A stretch of DNA of 64,000 nucleotides from Alkalicella caledoniensis (GCF_014467015.1 NZ_CP058559.1:3472001-3536000), one strand, 5' to 3'; positions 15,635-24,784 are shown, counted from the first letter of the stretch. Notes: generated from the sequence alone by a model not told the origin. Translations and numbers: made by a program.

Positions 15635-16435
15635 ATGAAAGGGAAAAAAGTTGGTCTTGCTTTAGGTGCAGGTTCTGCTAGAGGTTTAGCCCATATAGGT
15701 GTGCTTAAAGTTTTAGAAAAACATAATATTAAGGTTGATTATATTGCAGGAACAAGTATAGGTGCATTGGTAGGGAGTTTATATGCCGTAGGCATACCAG
15801 CCAATATGTTAGAAAAGCTAGCACACAATTTGAGTACTTCTTCTTGGGTTGATTTGACTATTCCTAGAAAGGGTCTTGTTTCAGGTGAAAGGGTACAAGA
15901 GGTTATTAGACTACTAACCAAGGGATGTACCTTTGAAGAATGTAAAACACCCCTTAAAGTTGTGGCCACAGATATAGAAAATGGTGAGAAGGTAATCATA
16001 GACACGGGACCCATTTACAAAGGTGTCCGGGCTAGTATAAGCATACCTGGGATCTTTACTCCTGTTGAATATCTAAATAAGCTACTTGTTGATGGGGCAG
16101 TTACTGATAGAATACCTTCATCCATAGTTCGGCAAATGGGAGCAGACATTGTAATTGCTGTTGATGTTAACACATTTAAGCCAGCTATTAATGTTAATAA
16201 TATATTTGATGTTTTGTTACAGACCTTTGACATTATGGAACGAGAAGTACTGAAGTTTCGGACGGTAGATGCTGACGTACTTGTAAAACCTGATGTGAAG
16301 GAAATTGGTTCTTTGCAATTTACCAAAGTAAGCGAAGGAATTTTTGCTGGGGTAGAGGCCATGGAAAGGGAAATTGAAAAAGTTAAATGTTTGATTGAAA
16401 TGGGGGAGGATAATGAAAACAAGATTAATATTTAA
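15635..16435 (+). CDS. Patatin-like phospholipase (YlbK/RssA type)
   Basis: A 266-residue serine hydrolase of the patatin family. The oxyanion-hole motif GAGSARG (11-17), the nucleophile elbow GTSIG (39-43, Ser41) and the catalytic Asp in DGAVTD (D153) are all present, so it should be active on lipid acyl esters; the substrate is unknown. ATG at 15635 is preferred over a GTG six bases upstream because of spacing to AGGTG. It overlaps ylbL by 23 bases, so the two are coupled. Confidence 0.9.
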   Translation: MKGKKVGLALGAGSARGLAHIGVLKVLEKHNIKVDYIAGTSIGALVGSLYAVGIPANMLEKLAHNLSTSSWVDLTIPRKGLVSGERVQEVIRLLTKGCTFEECKTPLKVVATDIENGEKVIIDTGPIYKGVRASISIPGIFTPVEYLNKLLVDGAVTDRIPSSIVRQMGADIVIAVDVNTFKPAINVNNIFDVLLQTFDIMEREVLKFRTVDADVLVKPDVKEIGSLQFTKVSEGIFAGVEAMEREIEKVKCLIEMGEDNENKINI

Positions 16436-17408
16436 GAAAGTACTCATTGGGCTAGTTATTGTTTCTTTTCTTTTAGGACTAGTTTTTTTAGATACTGGAT
16501 ATTTAACTATACAACCAGGATCCGCAGTTCTCATAGAAGAACTTATAGAAATAGATGAATTTCCACCTAAAGAAGGAGATCTTTACTTATTGACCGTGAG
16601 TCAACAAAAGGCGTCACCCCTTCTGTACATGTTTGCATCTATGAATCAAAAGGTGGATTTAGTAAAAAGGGAAGCCGTCATACCACCAGACATGGATTTA
16701 GATGAGTACTATCAACTATCCATAGATATGATGAATAATAGCCAATTAAAGGCTAAGTATGTGGCTCTGACTAACGCTAAAATTGATGCGGATATTACAT
16801 CAGAGGGAGTGTTAGTTGAAAAGGTACTCGAAAGGGGTAGTGCATATGGCTACTTGCTAGAAGGTGACCTTATAACAAAAATAAACAATGAGAATGTTTA
16901 TTTTGATGAACAAGTTATAAATAATATAAGAACAAATGAAATAGGGAGCAATGTAAATATAACAGTCATAAGAGAAAAAGAGGAATTATCCCTTTTAGTG
17001 CCCATTGGTGAAAGTGAAACTGTTCGTGGGACACCAGCCTTGGGTATAATGGTCCGTAATAAGGCATTAAACTTAACTTCTCCCATTGATATTAGTATAA
17101 GTACCCGTAATATAGGTGGTCCCTCAGCGGGCATGATGTTTGTTTTAGAAATATATAACAGGCTTACAGAAGGTGATATAACAGGTGGTTTAAAAATTGC
17201 CGGTACAGGGGAAATCTTGTGGGATGGATCTATTGGTCCTATTGGTGGAATGAAACAAAAAGTTTTTGCTGCAGAAAAAGAAGGAGCAAGTATACTGTTT
17301 TGTCCTGAAGAGAATTTCGATGAAGCTGTTTTATATGCCACACAGATAGAGGTAGTTAAGGTCTCACACTTTAAAGAAGTTATAGATTACTTAAACAATA
17401 AAAATTAA
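16413..17408 (+). CDS. ylbL: PDZ-Lon-type membrane serine protease YlbL
   Basis: A 331-residue membrane-anchored protease. One N-terminal membrane segment (about 7-26), a PDZ domain (about 125-195) and a Lon-type catalytic domain (about 210-331). The Ser-Lys dyad is Ser238 in GGPSAGM and Lys281 in GGMKQK. In B. subtilis YlbL works in the clearance of a DNA-damage checkpoint inhibitor, but its targets here are unknown. Start: ATG at 16413 after GGGGGAGGA, inside the upstream gene. Confidence 0.92.
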   Translation: MKTRLIFKKVLIGLVIVSFLLGLVFLDTGYLTIQPGSAVLIEELIEIDEFPPKEGDLYLLTVSQQKASPLLYMFASMNQKVDLVKREAVIPPDMDLDEYYQLSIDMMNNSQLKAKYVALTNAKIDADITSEGVLVEKVLERGSAYGYLLEGDLITKINNENVYFDEQVINNIRTNEIGSNVNITVIREKEELSLLVPIGESETVRGTPALGIMVRNKALNLTSPIDISISTRNIGGPSAGMMFVLEIYNRLTEGDITGGLKIAGTGEILWDGSIGPIGGMKQKVFAAEKEGASILFCPEENFDEAVLYATQIEVVKVSHFKEVIDYLNNKN

Positions 17409-17442
17409 GGGAAGGTGGAATACTCCACCCTCCCTTAATTTT
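17403..17442. terminator. Bidirectional terminator between ylbL and tmcAL
   Basis: AATTAAGGGA-A-GGTGGA pairs with TCCACC-C-TCCCTTAATT around a four-base loop, between the ends of two convergent genes and with A/T runs on both sides. Confidence 0.88.
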
Positions 17443-18658
17443 TTAGTAAAATAGCCTCTTGTAAATACTCCAGCTGTTGTACATGCTTTTTGTAAAAGAA
17501 ACTTGAATAAATGTTAGTAGCCCGTACCTCAAACTCTAGTAGCTCCTTTTCTAAACTACCATAGCTAAACCCTTGTATGAGTTTATTGAAGTTAAGTGAG
17601 TATGGTACACTGCTATGTTTTTTTATATCCTTTAACAAATCAATGCCCCTAGCTGAACAGCCCAGAATCCGTAAGTAACTACCAGGGTGTTGATTTGATT
17701 TTTCAATTAGCTCAGAATTTAAACCTAAGATAAACTGCATGGCCAACCTTGAAACACGACTTTTGGAATATCTCTTTGAACTAACTGAAAGTAAAAAGCT
17801 GTCTATATCTTCATTGTGTTTACATGCACTAAAGAACCTATTTTCTAGGCCAACTTCCATGCGATGTAGTTTTTTTAGCTCTGAAATCCCCTGGCGATAA
17901 ATTAGGTTGAAGAAAAAGTTAGACATATCACTGATATTTCCTGGTTTTTGTACAGAGCGTAGAGATCTGCTTAGAATATCCATACTTATTTTAGGCATGT
18001 ATTTAGAAATTTTAACTAAGTTTTGTTCATTAGCTTTTATGTATGGCCTTAGTGCTGTGGCACTGGCTATGTTATGGTTTGGCAATTGGGTGTTATTGTA
18101 ATCATTTTTGATTCTTTTGATAGTACTAACTTTTAAGTTTAAATCATGCTTTATCAAGTTTTTAATGTATTCCAAACCTAGTATATTGTTTGAACCATTT
18201 AAGATGTCTGGATTATTTACAAGGTTACTTAATGCTTCGTTATAACTCACGCCGGTTTTAAGATGTTCTCTTATTTTCTGCGGGTCTTTCTCTAAAGCTA
18301 AAAGATCACGGGCGGTGTCTATAAGTGATGAAGCATCTCCAACTTCTGAGCCAAAGACTATATCAGTAACAATACCACTGTTAGCCAAAAGATGCACTGC
18401 TCCTAAAGCAAAACCTTCAGCGCTTTGAATAGCAAAACAAGTAGGTAATTCAATAACTACATCAACACCACAGTTTAATGCTATTACGCTGCGAGTCCAC
18501 TTGTTTACAACTGAAGGCTCTCCCCGTTGTACAAAATTACCACTCATAACACCAACAACAAATTCACATCCGGTAATTTCTTTAGCCTTTTGTATGTGAT
18601 AAAAGTGACCATTGTGAAATGGATTGTATTCTATAATAATGCCTAAAACTTTCTTCAT
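17435..18658 (-). CDS. tmcAL: tRNA(Met) cytidine acetate ligase
   Basis: A 407-residue enzyme (YlbM family) that forms N4-acetylcytidine at the wobble position of elongator tRNA(Met), using acetate and ATP. The nucleotidyltransferase-like start MKKVLGIIIEYNPFHNGH (1-18) and SGNFVQRGEP are diagnostic. Neighbouring ackA also handles acetate, but I infer no regulatory link. Start: ATG at 18658, minus strand, after a GGGGGTAAG ribosome-binding site. Synteny (ylbL-ylbM-ylbN) agrees. Confidence 0.94.
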   Translation of the reverse strand: MKKVLGIIIEYNPFHNGHFYHIQKAKEITGCEFVVGVMSGNFVQRGEPSVVNKWTRSVIALNCGVDVVIELPTCFAIQSAEGFALGAVHLLANSGIVTDIVFGSEVGDASSLIDTARDLLALEKDPQKIREHLKTGVSYNEALSNLVNNPDILNGSNNILGLEYIKNLIKHDLNLKVSTIKRIKNDYNNTQLPNHNIASATALRPYIKANEQNLVKISKYMPKISMDILSRSLRSVQKPGNISDMSNFFFNLIYRQGISELKKLHRMEVGLENRFFSACKHNEDIDSFLLSVSSKRYSKSRVSRLAMQFILGLNSELIEKSNQHPGSYLRILGCSARGIDLLKDIKKHSSVPYSLNFNKLIQGFSYGSLEKELLEFEVRATNIYSSFFYKKHVQQLEYLQEAILLKN

Positions 18659-18838
18659 AACTTACCCCCTATTAGCAGCTTTATCTAAAAAATAGCTAAA
18701 CATATTAAAAAAAACTCTTTAGATTAAATTATAGCATAAAAAATACTATTAACTAAAATAATAGAAAATGAAAATATAAGTATAGTAGGGTTTATGATTT
18801 TTTTGTTGTTATAATAAAATAAATTTATCTGTAAACCC

Positions 18839-18867
18839 TTGCAAAACCACTGTATAAAGTCTAAAAT
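18839..18867 (+). promoter_or_regulatory. Promoter of ackA
   Basis: TTGCAA (18839-18844) and TAAAAT (18862-18867) with 17 bases between, about 40 bases before the ackA start codon. Confidence 0.55.
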
Positions 18868-18909
18868 AAGAATGGGATTGTTGTTATAATTATAAAGGAG
18901 GTAACTGTT

Positions 18910-20103
18910 TTGAAAATTTTAGTTGTAAATTGTGGAAGTTCATCTCTAAAATATCAATTAGTTGATATGAATGGAGAGCAAGTATTAGCAAAAGGTTTAG
19001 TAGAGAGGATTGGGCTTGATGGCTCCCTTTTAGTACATGAAAAAGGTGACGAGGACAAAGTCAAATTACCAAACGAGATTCCTAACCATAAAATAGCTAT
19101 AGGTCTAGTAATTGACACTTTGGTAGATCCAAACTTGGGTGTACTATCAGATATTAAGGAGATTGAAGCAGTTGGTCACCGCGTTGTTCATGCTGGTGAA
19201 GAGTTTGCAGGTTCAGTTTTAATTACAGACGCAGTAATGAATGCACTAAACAAATGTATTGAATTAGCACCACTACATAACCCACCAAACATTATGGGAA
19301 TTGAAGCTTGTGCTGAAGTACTACCAGGTGTTAAACAAGTAGGTGTATTTGATACAGCTTTCCATCAAACTATGCCAAAGAAATCTTTCCTTTACGGATT
19401 GCCATATGAGGCTTATGAAAACCACTCTGTTAGAAGATATGGTTTCCATGGTACTTCCCATAAATATGTTGCTCAAGAAGCAGCTAAAATGCTTGGAAAA
19501 GATATTGCAGACCTGAAAATTATAACATGCCACTTAGGCAATGGTGCCAGTGTTGCGGCAATAGATGGTGGAATTTCAGTGGACACCTCCATGGGCTTTA
19601 CACCTCTAGAAGGTTTAGTTATGGGAACAAGATGTGGAGATATAGATCCAGCAATAATTCCTTTTATTATGAACAAAGAGGGATTAGATATAAATGGAGT
19701 AAATGATTACCTTAACAAAAAATCAGGTGTTTTAGGAATATCAGGTGTTAGCAGTGACTTTAGGGATATCGAAAACGCAGCAGGACAAGGTAACGAAAGA
19801 GCTCAGCTTGCTTTAGATATTTTTGCTCAAAGGGTCAAGAAATATATTGGTGCATACGCCGCTGTTTTAGGTGGAGTTGACGCAGTTGTATTTACTGCAG
19901 GTCTTGGTGAAAACTCTCCAGAAACTAGAGAAACTGTGTTAGCTGATTTTGAATTTTTAGGTATTGAAATTGACACTGCTAAAAATAAAGTACGTGGAAA
20001 AGCTACTAACTTCTCAAAAGATGGAAGTAAGGTTCAAGCATTAGTAATTCCTACAAATGAAGAATTAATGATTGCAAGGGATACTCAAAGTATCGTAAAA
20101 TAA
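18910..20103 (+). CDS. ackA: Acetate kinase
   Basis: A 397-residue ASKHA-fold kinase that interconverts acetyl phosphate and acetate with ATP formation, the energy-yielding end of acetate fermentation. [15 protein letters not shown] at the N terminus, [24 protein letters not shown] and GNGASV are all family motifs; length is standard. Start: TTG at 18910 after AAAGGAGG. The usual partner pta is not adjacent. It sits between tmcAL and yceD, where B. subtilis has no such gene. Confidence 0.97.
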   Translation: MKILVVNCGSSSLKYQLVDMNGEQVLAKGLVERIGLDGSLLVHEKGDEDKVKLPNEIPNHKIAIGLVIDTLVDPNLGVLSDIKEIEAVGHRVVHAGEEFAGSVLITDAVMNALNKCIELAPLHNPPNIMGIEACAEVLPGVKQVGVFDTAFHQTMPKKSFLYGLPYEAYENHSVRRYGFHGTSHKYVAQEAAKMLGKDIADLKIITCHLGNGASVAAIDGGISVDTSMGFTPLEGLVMGTRCGDIDPAIIPFIMNKEGLDINGVNDYLNKKSGVLGISGVSSDFRDIENAAGQGNERAQLALDIFAQRVKKYIGAYAAVLGGVDAVVFTAGLGENSPETRETVLADFEFLGIEIDTAKNKVRGKATNFSKDGSKVQALVIPTNEELMIARDTQSIVK

Positions 20104-20131
20104 CTGTTATTTCTGCTAGGATAATAAATGC

Positions 20132-20160
20132 TTGACTTTTGGGTAATACTGATATAAAAT
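20132..20160 (+). promoter_or_regulatory. Promoter of yceD-rpmF
   Basis: TTGACT (20132-20137) and TAAAAT (20155-20160) with a 17-base spacer, 13 bases before the yceD start. Confidence 0.6.
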
Positions 20161-20173
20161 TGAGGGTGATTTT

Positions 20174-20695
20174 GTGAATGAAAATATTGCTCCAATAATC
20201 AATCTTGGGGATATCAACAAATGTCCAAAACAGAAAAAACAGTATAGTTTCTTATTAGATCAAACTGATATACCACTGGATTTGCCAGGGGTGAAATTAG
20301 ATGGTCCAGTTACGGCTGACTTAACTGTTCAGAATTCTGATGGTATATTTGAACTTTTTGGCCAACTATCAGCTAAACTTAAATTAAATTGTGGAAGATG
20401 TTTAGTAGAAATAATTAAAGACGTCGATTACCATATGTCTGAAAAATTTATAGTTGGAAAAAACCAAAAACATGATGACGAAGATATTATTGTATTAGAG
20501 AAGGAGCAGTTAAATCTTTTAGATTATATTGCAGAGGGTATAGAATTTGCAATTGATTCTAAAGTGGTTTGCAAAGAGGACTGTTTAGGTCTATGTCCAG
20601 GTTGTGGATGTGACTTAAATAAAGGGAGCTGTACGTGTGATCTTGAAAACATAGATCCTAGAATGGCAGTTTTGAAGAACCTACTTAAAAAGTAG
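20174..20695 (+). CDS. yceD: YceD/DUF177-family protein
   Basis: A 173-residue DUF177 protein, the conserved partner of rpmF (YlbN in B. subtilis). Members have been linked to 23S rRNA synthesis or accumulation, and the molecular action is not settled. A CGRC pair (C73, C76) and a C-terminal cysteine cluster (VCKEDCLGLCPGCGCD) suggest metal binding. Start: GTG at 20174 after GAGGGTG. rpmF follows 31 bases downstream. Confidence 0.88.
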   Translation: MNENIAPIINLGDINKCPKQKKQYSFLLDQTDIPLDLPGVKLDGPVTADLTVQNSDGIFELFGQLSAKLKLNCGRCLVEIIKDVDYHMSEKFIVGKNQKHDDEDIIVLEKEQLNLLDYIAEGIEFAIDSKVVCKEDCLGLCPGCGCDLNKGSCTCDLENIDPRMAVLKNLLKK

Positions 20696-20726
20696 CCTTG
20701 ATGTTTATTGAGGGAGGTGGATATAA

Positions 20727-20900
20727 ATGGCAGTACCTAAAAGAAGACATTCCAAAGCTCGTCAAGCTAAGAGAAGAGCTAACTGGAAACTAGAATTACC
20801 ATCAAGTATGGCATGTCCACAATGTCATCAACCAAAATTACCACATAGAGTTTGCCCAGAATGTGGTCATTACAAAGGTAAACAAGTAGTTGCGAAATAA
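20727..20900 (+). CDS. rpmF: 50S ribosomal protein L32
   Basis: A 57-residue large-subunit protein read directly from the sequence. It begins MAVPKRRHSKARQAKRRA and contains CPQC and CPEC pairs, so it is the zinc-binding form. Start: ATG at 20727 after GGGAGGTGG. The yceD-rpmF pair is conserved across bacteria. A terminator overlaps its stop codon. Confidence 0.97.
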   Translation: MAVPKRRHSKARQAKRRANWKLELPSSMACPQCHQPKLPHRVCPECGHYKGKQVVAK

Positions 20901-20930
20901 AAAAAGTGGGGGGGTTCCCCTGCTTTTTTT
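20899..20930 (+). terminator. Terminator after rpmF
   Basis: A G-run/C-run stem (GTGGGG with CCCCTGC) flanked by an A run and a seven-T tail directly after the rpmF stop. Confidence 0.8.
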
Positions 20931-20992
20931 ATATGCTTTTTGAGGGTTATGCAGTTACGCCTTAAATATTTTATTAAAATGTAATTATTTGC

Positions 20993-21021
20993 TTGCATAT
21001 CTTACCATTCTTAATTATAAT
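20993..21021 (+). promoter_or_regulatory. Promoter of the fapR-plsX operon
   Basis: TTGCAT (20993-20998) and TATAAT (21016-21021) with a 17-base spacer. The expected transcription start, near 21028, falls inside the palindrome proposed as the FapR operator. Confidence 0.65.
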
Positions 21022-21024
21022 TGT

Positions 21025-21045
21025 TATTAGTAGGTACTAGTACAT
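21025..21045. promoter_or_regulatory. Probable FapR operator
   Basis: TATTAGTAGGTACTAGTAC is an imperfect palindrome that, read on the other strand, contains TAGTACCTACTAA and resembles the FapR consensus (TTAGTACCTNNTACTAA) with one base missing from the centre. It overlaps the start of transcription of fapR itself, and FapR autorepression through such a site is known in Bacillus. Confidence 0.55.
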
Positions 21046-21071
21046 GGTTTTATTAACGGGAGGGAATACTT

Positions 21072-21638
21072 GTGGCAAGGGGTAATAAAAATAAAAAACA
21101 GCGTCATCAAGACCTTTTGAAGATAATAGAAGAGAATCCATTTCTTACAGATGAGAAACTTGCAGAAAATTTTAAGGTCTCCATTCAGACAATACGCCTT
21201 GATAGATTAGAACTAGGCATTGCCGAACTTAGGGAAAGAACTAGAACTATGGCTCAGGATGCATATTCAGACCTTAAATCCATAGATCAGCAAGAACTCA
21301 TTGGCGATTTGTTATCCATAGACCTTGGGAAAAGAGCAATTTCAATATTGCAGACAACTGATCAAATGATCTTCCAAAAAAATCAGATTGTCAGAGGCCA
21401 TTACATATTTGGGCAAGCTAACTCTTTAGCAGTTGCAGTGATTGATGCTAGGACAGCACTGACAAAAGAGGCCCACGTTAAATATTTGAAACCCGTTTAC
21501 GAAGGGGAAAGACTTGTGGCTGTAGCAGATGTTATAGAGCAATCAGGAGATAAATTTACTGTAGAAGTAAAAACTACCAGTGAAGGTAAGACTGTTTTTC
21601 AAGGTAAATTCACAGTGGTGGTTATAGGGGAGGTATAA
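21072..21638 (+). CDS. fapR: Fatty acid and phospholipid synthesis repressor FapR
   Basis: A 188-residue transcription factor: an N-terminal helix-turn-helix (about 1-60; DEKLAENFKVSIQTIRLDR) and a C-terminal hot-dog domain that binds malonyl-CoA, which releases the repressor from DNA. Length and domain order are standard. GTG at 21072 after GGGAGGG is the start. plsX follows two bases downstream. Retention of a malonyl-CoA sensor implies that the cell makes malonyl-CoA, though fabD and fabG are not in this cluster. Confidence 0.94.
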   Translation: MARGNKNKKQRHQDLLKIIEENPFLTDEKLAENFKVSIQTIRLDRLELGIAELRERTRTMAQDAYSDLKSIDQQELIGDLLSIDLGKRAISILQTTDQMIFQKNQIVRGHYIFGQANSLAVAVIDARTALTKEAHVKYLKPVYEGERLVAVADVIEQSGDKFTVEVKTTSEGKTVFQGKFTVVVIGEV

Positions 21639-21640
21639 AA

Positions 21641-22648
21641 ATGGAAAATGTGAAAATAGCTTTGGATGTTATGGGTGGAGATAATGCTCCATATTCCATA
21701 ATTGACGGTGGACTTGATGCATTGAAGGAAGATAATGAAATTTACATATTTTTTGTAGGACCTAAGGAAACCATCGAAGAACATATAGCATCAAAGAATT
21801 TTTCCGGTATTTCTGGGAGGTATGAGATAATTGATGCCCAGGACGTAATAACAAATGATGACAAACCAGTGGAAGCTGTGAGAGTCAAGAAAGAATCTTC
21901 ATTGGTTAAAGCTGTCACTTTAGTAAAATCAGGTTTAGCTGACTCTGTTGTAACTGCAGGAAACACAGGCGCCTTTATGGCTGCTGGATTCTTTGTTTTA
22001 GGCCGAATCAAAGGTATTTCTAGGCCAGCATTGGCTCCTATATTCCCAGCACAAGGTGGTAGACATACAGTCGTATTAGACATAGGTGCAAATATGGATG
22101 CAACTAGTGAAAATTTAGTTCAATATGCTAAAATGGGCAGTATTTACGCAGAAGCTGTATTTAGGATAGAGAAACCTAAGGTAGGACTATTAAACATTGG
22201 AGTTGAAGAAGGGAAAGGAAATGAAGTAACTAAAGCTGCCTATGAATTACTGAAAAATGAAACAGATATAAACTTTATCGGTAATGTTGAAGCAAGGGAA
22301 GTGCCCATGGGTGCAGCTGACGTAATAGTTTGTGATGGTTTTGTGGGGAATGTTATGCTTAAATTCATGGAAGGGTTGGCATCTTCTATTTTTTCTACCC
22401 TAAAAGAAGAGCTAACAGCAGGATTTTTTAGAAAACTAGGAGCTCTAACCCTAAAACCTGCTTTCAATGGTTTTAAGAAAAAGATGGACTACTCAGAACA
22501 CGGAGGAGCACCACTTTTAGGTGTTAAAGGTGCATGTGTTAAGAGCCATGGCTCCTCAGATGCAAAGGCAATAAAAAATGCTATTTTAAAACAAGGAAAG
22601 GGGATGGTAAAAGAAGGAGTGCTAAAGAAGTTTAATAAAGGCATATAA
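21641..22648 (+). CDS. plsX: Phosphate acyltransferase PlsX
   Basis: A 335-residue enzyme that interconverts acyl-ACP and acyl phosphate, joining fatty acid synthesis or the Fak pathway to the first step of phospholipid assembly. MGGDNAP at the N terminus, VTAGNTGA and DIGANMD are typical. Start: ATG at 21641 after GGGGAGG overlapping the end of fapR. In B. subtilis fabD and fabG come next; here a DegV gene follows instead. Confidence 0.95.
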   Translation: MENVKIALDVMGGDNAPYSIIDGGLDALKEDNEIYIFFVGPKETIEEHIASKNFSGISGRYEIIDAQDVITNDDKPVEAVRVKKESSLVKAVTLVKSGLADSVVTAGNTGAFMAAGFFVLGRIKGISRPALAPIFPAQGGRHTVVLDIGANMDATSENLVQYAKMGSIYAEAVFRIEKPKVGLLNIGVEEGKGNEVTKAAYELLKNETDINFIGNVEAREVPMGAADVIVCDGFVGNVMLKFMEGLASSIFSTLKEELTAGFFRKLGALTLKPAFNGFKKKMDYSEHGGAPLLGVKGACVKSHGSSDAKAIKNAILKQGKGMVKEGVLKKFNKGI

Positions 22649-22667
22649 TAAAAAAGGAGAGATATAT

Positions 22668-23522
22668 ATGGCAATTAAACTGGTAGTTGATAGTACAGCT
22701 GATTTATCTCAAGAGATCATTGACAGGTATGACATTCAAGTTGTACCACTTAATGTTCACTTCGGTGAAGAGCTATATAAAGACGGTGTTGACTTAAATA
22801 CAGAAACTTTTTTTGAGAAACTAAAGGGTTCAAAGGTTATGCCTAGAACATCCCAACCATCTCCAGGAGATTTTCACAAAATTTACACATCCTTATTAGC
22901 AGAAGGTCACTCTGTAATCTCTATCCATATTTCTGCTAACTTAAGTGGAACTTATCAGTCGGCCACCATTGCTAAAAACATGCTTTCTGATGCTGATATT
23001 ACGATTATTGATTCTAAATCTGCGTCCCTAGGTCTAGGCCTTATTGCCTATCAATGCGCAAAACTTATTGAAGAAGGTGAAAAAGATACTAGGACCATTA
23101 CTGCACTTATTAATAATATTATTGAGGATCAAATAATCTATTTCGGTGTTGATACACTGGAGTTTCTACAAAAAAATGGTAGAATCGGCAAGGCTTCAGC
23201 ACTTATTGGAACATTGCTTAATGTAAAACCAATTTTAACACTAAATGAAGAAGGTATTGTAGCACCTGCTGGAAAGGTCCGTGGGAAAAATAAAGTTATA
23301 CCATATTTAGTTGATAAAGCAGTTGAAAAGTTTGGTAATGAAGAGGTAAATATTGCAATAGCCCATGCTTTATCTGAAGATCAAAGGGATGCTCTTTTGA
23401 GTACAGCTAAGGAAAAATTAAATGTAGTGGACGTCTTAGAAGGAAATATAGGTAGTGTAATAGGCACAAATGCAGGGCCAGGTGTAATCGCTATAGTTGT
23501 ACATAAAAGAAGTGCCATTTAG
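22668..23522 (+). CDS. DegV/FakB-family fatty-acid-binding protein (second)
   Basis: A 284-residue DegV-fold protein with KLVVDSTADLSQ at the N terminus, the KDGVDL turn, TSQPSPGDF and SIHISANLSGTYQSA. Its place directly after plsX, 19 bases downstream, suggests that it supplies or carries the fatty acid exchanged with PlsX. It occupies the position of fabD and fabG in B. subtilis. It is a divergent paralogue of the DegV protein at 7798, and possibly differs in fatty-acid preference. Start: ATG at 22668 after AAAGGAGAG. Confidence 0.9.
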   Translation: MAIKLVVDSTADLSQEIIDRYDIQVVPLNVHFGEELYKDGVDLNTETFFEKLKGSKVMPRTSQPSPGDFHKIYTSLLAEGHSVISIHISANLSGTYQSATIAKNMLSDADITIIDSKSASLGLGLIAYQCAKLIEEGEKDTRTITALINNIIEDQIIYFGVDTLEFLQKNGRIGKASALIGTLLNVKPILTLNEEGIVAPAGKVRGKNKVIPYLVDKAVEKFGNEEVNIAIAHALSEDQRDALLSTAKEKLNVVDVLEGNIGSVIGTNAGPGVIAIVVHKRSAI

Positions 23523-23656
23523 CATCTTAAGGGAACATAGATTTTCCCTTGAAAACCTGTTTATACAGGAGTGGAACCTTCTTACTGTTTAACAAACTCA
23601 GTCAACAATGCTTTTAGTACAAAAGATAAAACTTTGAGAAAAAATTTTTTAATTAC

Positions 23657-23685
23657 TTGAAAACTAAAGGTGAAATATGTAAAAT
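23657..23685 (+). promoter_or_regulatory. Promoter of acpP
   Basis: TTGAAA (23657-23662) and TAAAAT (23680-23685) with a 17-base spacer. It gives acpP its own transcript. The preceding 130 bases hold two short hairpins (AAGGGAA/TTCCCTT and CCTGT/ACAGG) and no gene. Confidence 0.6.
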
Positions 23686-23708
23686 GAATGGGAAAGGAGG
23701 TGGCAAGT

Positions 23709-23942
23709 ATGAATGTATTCGATAAAGTTAAGAAAATTGTAGTTGAACATACCAGTGTTAGCGAAGATTCAGTAACATTAGAAGCGAGCTTTCAAGATGA
23801 TCTAGACCTAGACTCCCTTGATATCATGGATTTACTTATGGTATTAGAAGAAGAATTTGACGTGCAAATACCAGACGAAGAACTACAGAAAATGAAAACT
23901 GTAGGTGATGTAGTTAGCTATATCAGTGAAAATATAGAATAA
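23709..23942 (+). CDS. acpP: Acyl carrier protein
   Basis: A 77-residue acidic carrier protein. The phosphopantetheine attachment site is Ser36 in DLDSLD. Start: ATG at 23709 after AAAGGAGGTGGC; an upstream in-frame ATG at 23688 has no good ribosome-binding site. It lies between the second DegV gene and rnc, as in the plsX-fabD-fabG-acpP-rnc order but without the two fab genes. Confidence 0.97.
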   Translation: MNVFDKVKKIVVEHTSVSEDSVTLEASFQDDLDLDSLDIMDLLMVLEEEFDVQIPDEELQKMKTVGDVVSYISENIE

Positions 23943-23944
23943 GG

Positions 23945-23982
23945 GTAAGCCCCGTATCAATAATGGCACGGGGCTTATTTTT
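23945..23982 (+). terminator. Terminator after acpP
   Basis: TAAGCCCCG pairs with CGGGGCTTA, followed by a T-rich tail, three bases after the acpP stop. Confidence 0.85.
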
Positions 23983-23999
23983 AAAATGGAGTGACAATT

Positions 24000-24689
24000 A
24001 TGTTAAAAATAGAGAATTTACTAACCGCATACAGCATTCCCTTTTCAAGAAAACAAAGATTTGTTCAAGCGTTTACTCATACGTCTTATGCATTTGAAAA
24101 AAATTTAGGGCTAAAGGGGCATAATGAACGCTTAGAATTTTTAGGTGATGCAGTGCTAGAACTTATAATAAGTAAATATCTGTACTCTTTTACCACAGAG
24201 ATAACAGAGGGTGAAATGACCAGACTCAGAGCCCAAATAGTATGTGAACAGTCTTTGGTGAAAGCAGCAAAACGCTTGAATTTTGGTGAGTACTTACTGC
24301 TAGGAAAAGGGGAAGAAAAAACTGGTGGTAGGAAAAAACCATCTATTCTTGCTGATACTTTTGAAGCTTTTGTTGGTGCACTTTACTTAGAAATAGGATT
24401 TGATAGCTGTTACGACATTGTTGTGGATATACTGAAAACGGAGATTAACGAGGCATTTATAAAAGGTGAAACAGACTACAAAACTCAGTTACAAGAGTAT
24501 GTCCAGAAAAATGGCGTAAATCAGTTGCAATATAAGGTTGTAAAAGAAACAGGTCCAGACCATGAAAAGGAGTTTACCACTTCCGTATACTTAGATGGAC
24601 AAATAATAGGATCTGGGGTAGGTAAGAGCAAAAAACAAGCAGAACAATCGGCTGCACAAAAAGCTTTAGAGAAATTCATAGACAATTAA
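24000..24689 (+). CDS. rnc: Ribonuclease III
   Basis: A 229-residue double-strand-specific endonuclease that processes rRNA precursors and other duplex RNA. The catalytic signature HNERLEFLGDAVLE lies at residues 41-54, and a double-stranded RNA-binding domain at about 155-229 (DYKTQLQEYVQKNG onward). ATG at 24000 after GGAG is preferred over GTG at 23991. smc follows, as in B. subtilis. Confidence 0.96.
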   Translation: MLKIENLLTAYSIPFSRKQRFVQAFTHTSYAFEKNLGLKGHNERLEFLGDAVLELIISKYLYSFTTEITEGEMTRLRAQIVCEQSLVKAAKRLNFGEYLLLGKGEEKTGGRKKPSILADTFEAFVGALYLEIGFDSCYDIVVDILKTEINEAFIKGETDYKTQLQEYVQKNGVNQLQYKVVKETGPDHEKEFTTSVYLDGQIIGSGVGKSKKQAEQSAAQKALEKFIDN

Positions 24690-24691
24690 CT

Positions 24692-24720
24692 TTTAGCGGA
24701 GAGAACTTCTCTCCGCTAAA
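24692..24720 (+). terminator. Hairpin after rnc
   Basis: A perfect 12-bp stem (24692-24703 with 24709-24720) starts three bases after the rnc stop. The T content downstream is moderate, so termination may be partial; TACAAT at about 24750 offers a -10 element for smc. Confidence 0.7.
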
Positions 24721-24784
24721 TATTTATTTAAATTTTATAAAAGTGATGGTACAATATACCCATGACAGGAAGGTAGGGGTTATA

